Origin: Thermoplasmatota archaeon
GTDB taxonomy: Archaea > Thermoplasmatota > JAKEGO01 > JANQNJ01
NCBI GenBank assembly: GCA_028279645.1
Contig: JANQNJ010000136.1
Location: 1 to 45,330 of the forward strand
Reading direction: 5' to 3'
DNA length: 45,330 nt
Shown: in pieces, positions 7,247 through 15,633 of the stretch
How positions within the stretch are numbered: position 1 is the stretch's first letter
How the letters are laid out: every line of letters starts with the position of its first letter
The notes under the pieces: model-generated
The model's database searches: none
Told to the model about the DNA's origin: nothing
Seen by the model: the letters and a program-made list of their open reading frames with translations, nothing else
Made by a program: the position numbers and the translations under genes

Positions 7247-8368
7247 GTTGGGTTCAGGCTCTGGTGAGGCCTTCTCGGCTGGCGGGCCGCTCTGGTTGGG
7301 CGCCTCCTCCTCCTTCCCCGATGGTTCCGCCGCCTCCCCTTCTGCTTTATCCCCCCGGTCTCCCTCATTAACTTCTTCATCGCCATTGTTCTTTGTATTA
7401 ACCCCCTCACCGTCCTTCTTACCGTCGACGTCCTCGGATTTGGGGGATAATTCCTCCTTCTTCCCCTCTTCCCGCTTCTCGCCGCCCTTCTTCCCTTTCT
7501 TGCCCTTGGAACCCTTCTTTTTCGGCGCCTTCCGGGCTATCTCCTTGTTGGCAACGAACATGAACCAGAGGATGAACAGGATCATGACGAAGATAAGCTG
7601 GCCCTCCCGCCAGAAGTACGAGTGGAAGTCGTCCCAGGCGTAGTCCCAGCCCCAGCGGATGGCCAGGAAGTGGATCATGAGCACCCGGACGATGTTCTCG
7701 ATGAATATCACGCCGCTGAGCAGGAACGCCCACTTGATGCGCTTTCTCAGGGCTATACCGCCGAACCCAAGGACCAGGACGCTGATGAACACCATCTCCT
7801 GAAAACCGGCGCATTCGGGCGACATGGTGATAACACGGTCGTCGAGGTCGTCGTACTTCAGGTCCAGCTTCCATGGTGTGTCATCCGGACCGATCTCGAC
7901 GGGTACTCCAGCAGCCGACTGGAGCTCGTACACGACCCTGGTCTCCACGACCTGGAGCGGTAACAGGGCATAATCATGGCTGGAGACATAGGTCCTCACC
8001 CCGACCATGAGCGGTAGGATGATCATGAGAAGGAAGATGAAGTTCACGGCGAAGCCCAGTGCGAAGTCGACGCCGTCGTTCCCGGTTCTGGGCGTGACCG
8101 CACGAACGACCTTCTTCCATTTCGCCTCGATCCTCTCAAGGGCGCCCTGTTCCTTCTCCTCCTCTTTTGGCCTCCTCTTGTTGGTAGCAGGCGCTTTATT
8201 GGTCCGTTTGGAGCCCCCCACCCCCTTCTTCACGGGCGTTGTCCCCTTCTTTTTATCGCTGGAACCAGCCTTTACATCGACCTTTACATCTACCTTCGTC
8301 TCATTGATCCCGGCATTGTCCTGGCTGGATACGGCACCTTCCTGGTCTGGGCCAGGTTCTGGACCCAT
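7241..8368 (-). CDS. Archaeosortase/exosortase-family transpeptidase, reduced four-helix form
   Basis: Exosortases and archaeosortases cut C-terminal sorting signals and transfer surface proteins to lipid or glycan anchors. The catalytic triad expected of the family is visible at the right membrane positions: C186 in PECAGFQEM, R228 in ENIVRVLMI (the N-x-x-R pattern), and H249 in FHSYFWREG. Only four membrane helices are apparent (about 100-125, 188-206, 212-235, 256-274), fewer than in the larger family members such as ArtA. Residues 127-185 between helices 1 and 2 would be outside the cell. Both tails are long, lysine- and glutamate-rich and cytoplasmic: about 99 residues at the N-terminus and about 100 at the C-terminus. 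A PGF-CTERM-type candidate substrate is encoded at 42200-44521. The start is ATG behind a TATA box. The family call is good; the exact subfamily is not determined. Confidence 0.8.
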   Translation of the reverse strand: MGPEPGPDQEGAVSSQDNAGINETKVDVKVDVKAGSSDKKKGTTPVKKGVGGSKRTNKAPATNKRRPKEEEKEQGALERIEAKWKKVVRAVTPRTGNDGVDFALGFAVNFIFLLMIILPLMVGVRTYVSSHDYALLPLQVVETRVVYELQSAAGVPVEIGPDDTPWKLDLKYDDLDDRVITMSPECAGFQEMVFISVLVLGFGGIALRKRIKWAFLLSGVIFIENIVRVLMIHFLAIRWGWDYAWDDFHSYFWREGQLIFVMILFILWFMFVANKEIARKAPKKKGSKGKKGKKGGEKREEGKKEELSPKSEDVDGKKDGEGVNTKNNGDEEVNEGDRGDKAEGEAAEPSGKEEEAPNQSGPPAEKASPEPEPND

Positions 8369-8387
8369 ATCTGACGATTCTCGCCGG

Positions 8388-8395
8388 ATTATAAG
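8388..8395 (-). promoter_or_regulatory. TATA box of the archaeosortase gene
   Basis: On the minus strand cttataat is centred about 24 bases before the ATG at 8368, consistent with a leaderless or nearly leaderless transcript. Confidence 0.5.
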
Positions 8396-8462
8396 TATCT
8401 AACCCCCACCGATGTCCTATCTGGGTCTGGCCCACCATCTATCAAGTGCGTTATCCGTCGCA

Positions 8463-8620
8463 GCGGAACGGGGCCGCAAGGCGGCCCGTTCCGCGAATTG
8501 TCGGCAAATGATCGAAGATCAACGGACGAACGACGACCCGCGCCGGGAAAACGCTTGCGGGAGAAGCCGTGCTGCCAATTTTACCAGATCGGCTTCTCCT
8601 TAGAGGAACCGCGGTTTCTC
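8463..8620. ncRNA. Candidate structured RNA: three consecutive hairpins in a 295-base gene-free gap
   Basis: The gap between the archaeosortase promoter and the small surface protein (8396-8690) has no credible gene but three inverted repeats. Positions 8463-8494 form a 14-pair stem (GCGGAACGGG..CCGC with one bulged G) closed by AAG. Arms at 8560-8569 and 8590-8599 (GGAGAAGCCG/CGGCTTCTCC) are perfect around a 20-base loop. Positions 8603-8620 form a 7-pair stem with a CGCG loop and one G-T pair. I checked for tRNA, SRP RNA and RNase P RNA signatures and found none. It could be an independent small RNA, the 3' structure of the neighbouring transcript, or a leader. The strand cannot be decided. 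Confidence 0.4.
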
Positions 8621-8690
8621 CACCCACGCTTCAAGAACGACTGACCCACCCAACGGTTGCTGGAATTGGGAAAATGTTTGCCGACCACGT

Positions 8691-9227
8691 CTACTCCGTC
8701 GCATTCGGTGGATAATAGACGATAACGGTAAGATCGTACGACAGCGCCGCCCCGGCGTAGCAGATGAGGTGGGCGTTGTAGGTCCCATAACCGAACCGTT
8801 TCGTGATATCCTGATCGTCGAGGAAGACCTCCTCGTGGCTGCCTGGATTGCCCGATGAGGCCTTTCCGCCGACGGCGCCGGTGACCTCCCTGTCGATATC
8901 CTCCAGGCCTCCGTTCCCGGAGCCGTTGCAGATCACCCAGACACCTATGGCGCCCTCGTCCACCGGGAACTCGTAATCGGCGGAATCGCCCACCCCTCCG
9001 AGGCCCACAAGAAGGAACCCGCTGTCCTCGAAGCGGACCTGGGTGGCGTTGCCGTAATCCGGTTCCGACGCGGGGTTCGGTTCGCCCGGTGTCCAGGGCC
9101 TCTTCTTGCCATCCTCGTCCCTGGAATAGGAAGAGGCGAACACCGCAACGGCGATGATGACGACGACGACCAGGACGAAGGTCAGGTTCTTGTTCTTCGT
9201 CAGGGTCGCCTGTAGTCCCCCTTTCAT
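8691..9227 (-). CDS. Small membrane-anchored extracellular protein of unknown family
   Basis: The product is about 178 residues from the ATG at 9227. The ORF track begins 51 bases earlier, but the internal ATG lies 28 bases from a TATA box, so the message is probably leaderless and the longer start is not transcribed. A short basic N-terminus is followed by one hydrophobic helix (about residues 15-33). The remaining 145 residues should be outside the cell; they are rich in Gly, Asp and Asn with two cysteines and several N-x-S/T sites. There is no C-terminal sorting signal or second helix, so it is not an obvious archaeosortase substrate despite lying near that gene. I do not recognise the domain. 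Confidence 0.75.
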   Translation of the reverse strand: MKGGLQATLTKNKNLTFVLVVVVIIAVAVFASSYSRDEDGKKRPWTPGEPNPASEPDYGNATQVRFEDSGFLLVGLGGVGDSADYEFPVDEGAIGVWVICNGSGNGGLEDIDREVTGAVGGKASSGNPGSHEEVFLDDQDITKRFGYGTYNAHLICYAGAALSYDLTVIVYYPPNATE

Positions 9228-9250
9228 CTCCAAGATGATTGGACGGGAGG

Positions 9251-9260
9251 TATAAAAGCT
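9251..9260 (-). promoter_or_regulatory. TATA box of the small surface protein
   Basis: On the minus strand agcttttata is centred 28 bases before the ATG at 9227. It is divergent from the iorA promoter 50 bases away. Confidence 0.6.
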
Positions 9261-9308
9261 TGGTCTATGGGCCGTCATTCGCTCATTTTCTCCACATATA
9301 GTGAAAAT

Positions 9309-9318
9309 CTTTTATATC
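9309..9318 (+). promoter_or_regulatory. TATA box of the iorAB operon
   Basis: The sequence cttttatatc predicts a transcription start near 9341. That places GGTGAT (9341-9346) at the very 5' end of the message, with a 5-base spacer before the TTG start of iorA. Confidence 0.6.
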
Positions 9319-9351
9319 CGGCCCCAATACACCAAATGACGGTGATCACCC

Positions 9352-11316
9352 TTGAAAGATGTACTTGGATTACCCGGTAGTAGCGTATTGCTTCTAGGGA
9401 ACGAGGCAGTGGCCAGAGGAGCGGCGGAAGCGGGAGTGGACATCGCCACCACGTATCCGGGAACCCCCTCGTCCGAGATCGGGACGACGTTCGGCCATAT
9501 CGGCAAGGAGCTCGGGATCTACTTCGAGTACTCCACCAACGAGAAGGTGGCGCTCGAGGTGGCCGCAGGCGCATCCATCGCGGGAATGCGTTCGCTCGCG
9601 TTCATGAAGCACGTGGGCCTCAATGTCGCCGCCGACGCCTTCGTCACCCTGATCACTATGGGCGTTCGGGGCGGAATGATCATTCTCTCGGCAGATGATC
9701 CCGCCGCACACAGCTCCCAGAACGAGCAGGACAACAGGTTCTACGCACTGCTGGCCAACGTTCCTATGCTCGAGCCAGCCACGCCGCAGGAGGCAAAGGA
9801 GATGGTCCGCATCGGCTTCGACCTGTCCGAGGAGCTGGAGATACCGTTCCTTCTGAGGACCACCACACGGCTGAACCATGTCCGTGGACCTGTGGAGCTC
9901 AAGGAGCTCGGTCCCAGAAGGGAGCCGAAGGAGTTCGAGCGCGACCCGTTCAGGTTCGTCACCGTTCCGCTCGTTGCCCGACTTCGGCATCCATGGCTAC
10001 TGGAAACGGAGAAGAAGGCCAGGGAGATGTCAGAATCATCGGAGTTCAACTTCTTTCAAGACTTCGAGGGCGACGCGCCCGATGGCAAGAAGGTCCTAAT
10101 AATCACATCCGGCGTATCGTACAACTACGTCGTGGACGTCCTTCCGGAGATGGGCATCGCCGCGAAGGTGCTCAAGATCGGAATGACCCACCCGCTCCCC
10201 GAGAGGATGATCGGGGACGCCCTTGCCGAGACCGATACTGCGATCATCGTGGAGGAGCTGGAACCTTACATGGAGGTCCAGGTCCGCGACATCGCCCAGC
10301 GCAGGGGTCTCACTCTGGAGATCCACGGCAAGGCGCAGGAGCTATTCCCGAGGATCCTCGAGTTCAATCCCGACGTTGTCAAACAGGGCATCGTCGACGC
10401 TCTTGAACTGAAGCTCGCACTCACGAAGTCCTATCCCTCCGAGGTCAAGGCGCCCTCGAGGCCGCCTAACCTCTGTCCCGGATGTCCTCACAGGGCCAGT
10501 TTCTATGCCGCCAAGACGGCGTGCAACGATTCAGCTGTCTACGCCATGGACATCGGCTGCTACACCCTCGGACTTCTACCCCCGCTCAGGGTCGCCGACA
10601 CCGAGGTCTGCATGGGCTCCAGCGTTGGTGTTGCCGGTGGACTGTCCAAGGCCACGGGCCAGAAGGTGATCTCCTTCATCGGCGATTCCACCTTCTTCCA
10701 CAGCGGAATACCGGCTCTCATCAACGCGCTTCACAACAAGCACGATTTCGTACTGGCCATCCTTGACAACCGGACCACGGCCATGACCGGCCATCAATCG
10801 CATCCAGGCATCCCGCTCGACGGCATGGGCGACCCCGCTCCATCACTGGACATCGCCGATCTCGTCCGCGGCCTTGGCATCGACTTCGTCGAGGTCGTCG
10901 ATCCGTACGAGCTAGAGCCGACCACCGACACCTTCAAGCGTGCCTTCGAGCACGAAGGGATCGCTGTCGTCATCGCAAGGCAGACATGCGCCCTTCTCCT
11001 GGACAAGGCCGCAAGAAAAACGCCCGAAGGAATCATCCCCTACTTCATCGACCAGGACGAGTGCAGGAAGTGCCGGATGTGCGTAGGCAAGTTCGGCTGC
11101 ATCGCCCTCTACGTCGAGGGCGAAGACATCATGATCAACCAGCAGCTCTGCGACGGATGCGGCGTCTGCTCCCAGGTCTGTCCGTTCGGAGCGATCAAAC
11201 GGACCTGCGGCTGCCCCGACGGGCCCTGCGGCGTCCATTACGACGAGCCATCCGGCGAAGATGAATGCACGGAGCCGCTGTGCGAGGTCGCAGAAGGAAA
11301 GGAGGTGGCAGAATGA
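9352..11316 (+). CDS. iorA: Indolepyruvate:ferredoxin oxidoreductase, alpha subunit
   Basis: IorA and IorB oxidatively decarboxylate aryl pyruvates, formed by transamination of Trp, Phe and Tyr, to aryl-acetyl-CoA while reducing ferredoxin. The 654-residue length is typical. The N-terminal pyruvate-ferredoxin-oxidoreductase-like domain starts at GNEAVARGAAEAG and includes TYPGTPSSE. The thiamine-diphosphate domain has CPGCPHRASF near residue 380 and GDSTFFHSG near 444. The C-terminal third has two 4Fe-4S motifs (CRKCRMCVGKFGC and CDGCGVCSQVCP) plus extra cysteines near the end. The TTG start is supported by the upstream GGTGAT and by the protein beginning at the expected point. It overlaps iorB by ATGA. 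Confidence 0.96.
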   Translation: MKDVLGLPGSSVLLLGNEAVARGAAEAGVDIATTYPGTPSSEIGTTFGHIGKELGIYFEYSTNEKVALEVAAGASIAGMRSLAFMKHVGLNVAADAFVTLITMGVRGGMIILSADDPAAHSSQNEQDNRFYALLANVPMLEPATPQEAKEMVRIGFDLSEELEIPFLLRTTTRLNHVRGPVELKELGPRREPKEFERDPFRFVTVPLVARLRHPWLLETEKKAREMSESSEFNFFQDFEGDAPDGKKVLIITSGVSYNYVVDVLPEMGIAAKVLKIGMTHPLPERMIGDALAETDTAIIVEELEPYMEVQVRDIAQRRGLTLEIHGKAQELFPRILEFNPDVVKQGIVDALELKLALTKSYPSEVKAPSRPPNLCPGCPHRASFYAAKTACNDSAVYAMDIGCYTLGLLPPLRVADTEVCMGSSVGVAGGLSKATGQKVISFIGDSTFFHSGIPALINALHNKHDFVLAILDNRTTAMTGHQSHPGIPLDGMGDPAPSLDIADLVRGLGIDFVEVVDPYELEPTTDTFKRAFEHEGIAVVIARQTCALLLDKAARKTPEGIIPYFIDQDECRKCRMCVGKFGCIALYVEGEDIMINQQLCDGCGVCSQVCPFGAIKRTCGCPDGPCGVHYDEPSGEDECTEPLCEVAEGKEVAE

Positions 11317-11918
11317 GCGACGACCAGTCCATCAACATCATGTTCATCGGCGTCGGAGGTCAGGGGATCCTGACCGCTTCGACCATCCTCGGCCACGCTG
11401 CCCTGGCCCACGGCACCAAGGTCGCCATGAGCGAGGTCCACGGCATGGCCCAGAGAGGCGGCTCGGTCACAGCCAACATCCGCATGGGCGATGTACACAG
11501 CCCTCTCATACCCGCCGGAGAGACCGACATCCTACTATCCTTCGAACCGGTGGAGACCCTCCGGGTCCTGGAGTACACATCGGACAAGACCCTGGTCATC
11601 ATGAACGACGAACCGATCTACCCGTTCACCGTCTCCCTCGGCCAGGAGCCATACCCGTCCATGGACGAGATCAAGGCCGAGATCGAGAGGCATGCAGGCG
11701 GACTGATCTCCTTCAACGCACTGGATATCGCCAAGGAAGCTGGCAACTCGTTGACGGTGAACGTCGCGATGCTCGGTGCTTTGGCGGCTACCGATAAGCT
11801 ACCCTTCGATGTGGAACATCTGAGGAAAGTGATATCGGAGCGGGTGCCCGAACGGTTCATCGACGTCAATCTGAAGGCGTTCGACATGGTGCTTGAGAAG
11901 GTGAAGGGCGAGCTGTAG
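11313..11918 (+). CDS. iorB: Indolepyruvate:ferredoxin oxidoreductase, beta subunit
   Basis: This 201-residue subunit is the pyruvate-ferredoxin-oxidoreductase gamma-like partner of IorA. The N-terminus has the signature GVGGQGILTAS, followed by EVHGMAQRGGSV, both characteristic of the family. The ORF track starts 48 bases earlier, but the ATG at 11313 overlaps the iorA stop as ATGA and follows GGAGGTGG, so translation is coupled. IorA carries the thiamine and iron-sulfur centres, so neither subunit is expected to be active alone. Confidence 0.95.
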   Translation: MSDDQSINIMFIGVGGQGILTASTILGHAALAHGTKVAMSEVHGMAQRGGSVTANIRMGDVHSPLIPAGETDILLSFEPVETLRVLEYTSDKTLVIMNDEPIYPFTVSLGQEPYPSMDEIKAEIERHAGGLISFNALDIAKEAGNSLTVNVAMLGALAATDKLPFDVEHLRKVISERVPERFIDVNLKAFDMVLEKVKGEL

Positions 11919-11964
11919 ACCGATCTATCCTCATATGTCACAGTAGACCAAGGATTTCCTAAAG

Positions 11965-11974
11965 ACTAAATAAC
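11965..11974 (+). promoter_or_regulatory. TATA box of the first tandem paralogue (leaderless)
   Basis: The sequence actaaataac is centred 27 bases before the ATG at 11996, so the transcript should be leaderless and separate from iorAB. Confidence 0.55.
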
Positions 11975-11995
11975 CTTGTCAACCATTTCCATACC

Positions 11996-13531
11996 ATGGG
12001 GGATAGATATCAGAGGTATGTCAGTCTGATCATCACGATGCTGATCATATTCACTCTTATCCCGGTACAGGTGGGAGAAGGCGACGGGATCCCGGCTGCA
12101 ACATATGAGGTATACTCATCGCTTCGAGAGAACAGACAGCTTGCCTACGTCACCGTCAACGACGATCATCAGGTGATGGATCTCTTTTTGAACGTTGTCT
12201 CGTTACGACCAAATGAAACGGTCACGATACTGATACCGTTGATCACCCGTCCAATGTCGGTGAACGGGAAGCAGACAACGGATGAGGATTTCACCGATGC
12301 AAGATCGTTCGACCGGATCCGGGAAACCGCTCACAGGCAAGGGGCGGGGGCGGAAAGGTTCAAAGACACCTTTATCAACAGTGGAGCCGGAGTCGCTATT
12401 GCGAACCTGGGAAGTGCCGCCGCCTCACTTTATGTATGGGCCAGTTCCTTTGGCTTGGGAGCTTCAATTTCTTCTGATGAAAGATCGATCTATGAGAGCT
12501 ATACTTTCAATAGCATGACCGTTGACCTGCACAACCTCGATTCCGATCTCTCTGTGGCCGAGTTCTTCGCTGATCTCAACCTTACAGGGTCGCCTGAAGT
12601 ACAATCAGCCGTGAACGAATACCGCCAATACAATGTAGCTGTCGTGAACGTTACAACGACCTTCCCCGTCGAGGATCAAGAGGTCTGGGAGTCCGCTCCG
12701 AAGACCATCAATTCCCTTGAGAAGTTCTCGATGTCACATCCGAGATTGACATTATACGAGAGGATGGATTATCTCAATAACATCGAGCTCAACATGATCT
12801 TTAACTCCTTCAAGGACGAGACCGGTTTGAGGTCGAGTGAAGCCTTATCTCACTTCAGTGAACTGGTATCCGCGATCTACGGCGTCGGTAAGATGAACGG
12901 ATATTCCCTTCGTTTCAAACTCCCGCTCGATAGCGGAAGTGCTTTCTTCCCGCTTGGTACCAGTCCTGCATGGCGCGGAATGGGCAATGTCAAGGTGATC
13001 TTCGAGTGTGACAAGGACGAATATCTCGATTTCAATGACGATGCTGAACCCGGAGAGGCCTTCTTCGACGGCCGACATTACTATTACTGGGATTTCGTCG
13101 ACGAGAGCCCGGACTTCGATCTAGAGGGCGAGGTCAAGGACGGCGGCTTCGATCTGACGATGGCAAGATGGGGGGCTAAAGGAAGGGGCATTCTATACCA
13201 CCTCCAGTTCGTTGCCTATATCACCCCATTCATTCTCCAATTTCTTCTATGTTATATCTTCATCCGTTCGCAGGTCCCCAAGATGATATACTGGACCAAT
13301 TTCAAGAAAAGGGAGTTACTTCTCTACGCCGTCGTTCTGAGCATTTTCAGTTTCATAGCATCGATCTGGGGCACGTTCATTACCCTCCATTATTACCTTC
13401 GTACAAAGCGAAGACATTATGATCAACAGATCAAATGGCGCAGAGATCAACGGAAGATGGCACGAAGGAATCGGCCCAAGGGAAAGTATGTTATCAAGAA
13501 GAGATCAATGGATTCGGGCCCAAAGGACTGA
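11996..13531 (+). CDS. Secreted/membrane protein of unknown family, tandem paralogue 1
   Basis: This 511-residue protein has a signal peptide (residues 1-30), an extracellular domain of about 370 residues and two membrane helices near residues 400-422 and 443-465. It ends in a short, strongly basic cytoplasmic tail. It is clearly paralogous to the next gene. The two share SSLRENRQLAY, QVMDLF.NV.SL, VTILIPL.TRP and a later FPLGTS.AW block. The first region loosely recalls DUF2330-type surface proteins, but I cannot confirm this. One hydrophobic alanine/serine-rich stretch lies at about residues 131-150. Base composition is more AT-rich than in iorAB. The function is unknown. Confidence 0.85.
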   Translation: MGDRYQRYVSLIITMLIIFTLIPVQVGEGDGIPAATYEVYSSLRENRQLAYVTVNDDHQVMDLFLNVVSLRPNETVTILIPLITRPMSVNGKQTTDEDFTDARSFDRIRETAHRQGAGAERFKDTFINSGAGVAIANLGSAAASLYVWASSFGLGASISSDERSIYESYTFNSMTVDLHNLDSDLSVAEFFADLNLTGSPEVQSAVNEYRQYNVAVVNVTTTFPVEDQEVWESAPKTINSLEKFSMSHPRLTLYERMDYLNNIELNMIFNSFKDETGLRSSEALSHFSELVSAIYGVGKMNGYSLRFKLPLDSGSAFFPLGTSPAWRGMGNVKVIFECDKDEYLDFNDDAEPGEAFFDGRHYYYWDFVDESPDFDLEGEVKDGGFDLTMARWGAKGRGILYHLQFVAYITPFILQFLLCYIFIRSQVPKMIYWTNFKKRELLLYAVVLSIFSFIASIWGTFITLHYYLRTKRRHYDQQIKWRRDQRKMARRNRPKGKYVIKKRSMDSGPKD

Positions 13532-13562
13532 ATCCAGATTTCTAGAGACCAACCCTCGAAAA

Positions 13563-13572
13563 GACTTAATAC
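13563..13572 (+). promoter_or_regulatory. TATA box of the second tandem paralogue (leaderless)
   Basis: The sequence gacttaatac is centred 27 bases before the ATG at 13595, the same geometry as in paralogue 1. Each copy therefore carries its own promoter. Confidence 0.55.
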
Positions 13573-13594
13573 CCTCGTTGAACATATTCCTATT

Positions 13595-15631
13595 ATGGGA
13601 GAGAGATTCCAGAGGTATGTCACTTTATTATTTCTTTTTCTGATCGTTCTCACGGTGGCCATGCCGAACGTCGGCATGTCCGACGGCGCCCCGATGGTCC
13701 CAAAAGAGATGCATTCCTCGCTCAGGGAGAACAGACAGCTCGCTTACATACGGATGATCGAGGGCTATCAGGTCATGGACCTGTTCATCAACGTTGCTAG
13801 CCTTGAGCCGCACCAGAACGTAACTATACTGATACCGCTTCGCACGCGTCCCGAGGTCGTCCTCGGCGAGAACATGACCGACAGGGAGTTCCGACAGGGT
13901 CATGAGATCCCCGAGATCAAGGACAAATTACATAAACAGCACAATGCCGCAGGCGAGATCGCCGAGAAGTTGAAGTATCCAGCTGGGACCCTGGCATGGA
14001 ACGCCCTCGGCGGGTTAGGTTTGTGTGGCGGGCTAGGTTTGTTGTACGTCTGGGCATCGAGCTTCGCATCCGGAAGCGCTGACGATTGGAGTCACTTCCG
14101 CTTCGAAGGGATGACCGTGGATCTTCGGACCTACAATGATACCAGCAAGGTCGGGGAGTTCTATTCCGACCTCGGACTGGACGCTCCAGAGTCCGTAACT
14201 CGAACGATCTCCAAATACGGTAACCACTCGTTCGCCCTTGTCAACATCACCACTGAATGGCCCGTTCAAGATGGGGCCGGCTGGTATGGACGCCACGGTC
14301 AGTGGGAAGAGTGGGAGAACGCCACTGAAACACGCAAGATGATCATGGATTATGTGAACGATCATCCTGTTACTGATTTCTATGATGGATACTACGTCGA
14401 TTGGGATAGGGAGCTTCAGGATATCCGGGAGATGTTCGAGCTGGAGACCGGAACCGATTACGTGAGCAGTGACGAGATCAACACAGTACTTCGTGCAGCC
14501 TACGGTCTCGGCACCGTTAACGGCTACCGTTTGCGGTTCCTCCTCCCGTTGCAGAAGGGCAAGGCTTACTTTCCTCTAGGCACTTCAATGGCATGGGAGG
14601 GCCAGGGTCAGGTGGAGGTCATCTTCGAATGCCCCGATGACATGGAGCTCGATCTCAACGAGGATTCTGACCAGGCCTACATGGATGACAACCGATACTA
14701 CATCTTCAACTACGATGGAGAACGGCCAGATCACGACCTCGTCGGAGAATATCGGAAGGAGAAGCTCGGCTCGAAGTGGGATCAGTTCAAGGCAAATGTC
14801 AACGAGGTCGCTTATGATGGATCGTTCGTAATCGCCTTCGTTCTGGTCTATTCGTTATACGTCCCGTTGATCTACAGGATAGTGCTCCATCTATTCAAGA
14901 GATATGAGATATATCCGAAGAATCGTAAGCATCGCGCTATCAAGACCACGGCGCAGTTGATACTACTCGGATACCTCATACCGATCTGGATACTTCTTCT
15001 CTGGAAGGCTAGTAAATGGAAGCGAATGAGATACAATATGGAAAGGAACCGGTACATTCGGAAGTGGTATTCTGGCGAATACCCTGAATATGTTGAACTC
15101 TACCAGAGGGAAGAACGGAGGGCGAAGAGGGAGGGACGTACAACCTTTGTTCCACCACCAGGGCCATTATTTGGACCACGCCCTCGACGTGTGTATCAAG
15201 CACCATTGAAAGAACAACTTGCTCGATATTGGGATCATAGAGAGATCCTGTTCGTGCTTAGCGCAACCGCCTTGGGCTCCATAATCCTCGCTACCGTCCA
15301 TATCGTGGTGGAACTTAATTCGATCTCGTATCTCGCTCTCCCATTGACGGTGGCTTTCATCGCGCTTGCGACCATCGCAAGGGCCAGGGAACGAATCTAT
15401 CCTGGAAAGAGAAGGAATGCCGATGGTGCCGAGATCCTGATCTATTGTATGCTCTTCATTGCCGGCATCGCCGTGATGTGGTTAATTCTGTTCTTTGGCT
15501 GGCACGAGTGGATGCCGAACTTCGTCGCTCTCCTCGTACCGACATGGATAACGTTCACTGCTTACGAGATCATGACCTACTATAATGTGATAGATTTGCT
15601 GAAGAAGGAGAGACGTGTCGATTGGAGATAG
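13595..15631 (+). CDS. Secreted/membrane protein of unknown family, tandem paralogue 2 with extended multi-helix C-terminus
   Basis: The first 400 residues of this 678-residue protein align by eye with the preceding gene: signal peptide, SSLRENRQLAY, VTILIPL.TRP, and a KGKAYFPLGTSMAW block. After the extracellular domain comes a membrane helix, a second helix, and a basic cytoplasmic loop of about 80 residues with a proline-rich patch. Four further helices follow, giving about six in all against two in its neighbour. The gene stops two bases before the convergent dnaJ stop. Tandem duplication followed by gain or loss of the C-terminal helices is the simplest reading. Its role is unknown. Confidence 0.85.
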   Translation: MGERFQRYVTLLFLFLIVLTVAMPNVGMSDGAPMVPKEMHSSLRENRQLAYIRMIEGYQVMDLFINVASLEPHQNVTILIPLRTRPEVVLGENMTDREFRQGHEIPEIKDKLHKQHNAAGEIAEKLKYPAGTLAWNALGGLGLCGGLGLLYVWASSFASGSADDWSHFRFEGMTVDLRTYNDTSKVGEFYSDLGLDAPESVTRTISKYGNHSFALVNITTEWPVQDGAGWYGRHGQWEEWENATETRKMIMDYVNDHPVTDFYDGYYVDWDRELQDIREMFELETGTDYVSSDEINTVLRAAYGLGTVNGYRLRFLLPLQKGKAYFPLGTSMAWEGQGQVEVIFECPDDMELDLNEDSDQAYMDDNRYYIFNYDGERPDHDLVGEYRKEKLGSKWDQFKANVNEVAYDGSFVIAFVLVYSLYVPLIYRIVLHLFKRYEIYPKNRKHRAIKTTAQLILLGYLIPIWILLLWKASKWKRMRYNMERNRYIRKWYSGEYPEYVELYQREERRAKREGRTTFVPPPGPLFGPRPRRVYQAPLKEQLARYWDHREILFVLSATALGSIILATVHIVVELNSISYLALPLTVAFIALATIARARERIYPGKRRNADGAEILIYCMLFIAGIAVMWLILFFGWHEWMPNFVALLVPTWITFTAYEIMTYYNVIDLLKKERRVDWR

Positions 15632-15633
15632 CT

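Noticed and set aside
8560-8599. tRNA-like reading of the 10-pair stem
   Set aside because: The element is only 40 bases long, with no anticodon arm, T-arm or CCA-compatible layout.
8412-8603. 63-residue plus-strand ORF in the gene-free gap
   Set aside because: Its sequence is dictated by the hairpin arms, with no TATA box or ribosome-binding site and no recognisable protein features.
8691-9227. Small surface protein as dedicated archaeosortase substrate
   Set aside because: It lies near the archaeosortase gene but has an N-terminal anchor and no C-terminal motif, helix and basic end.
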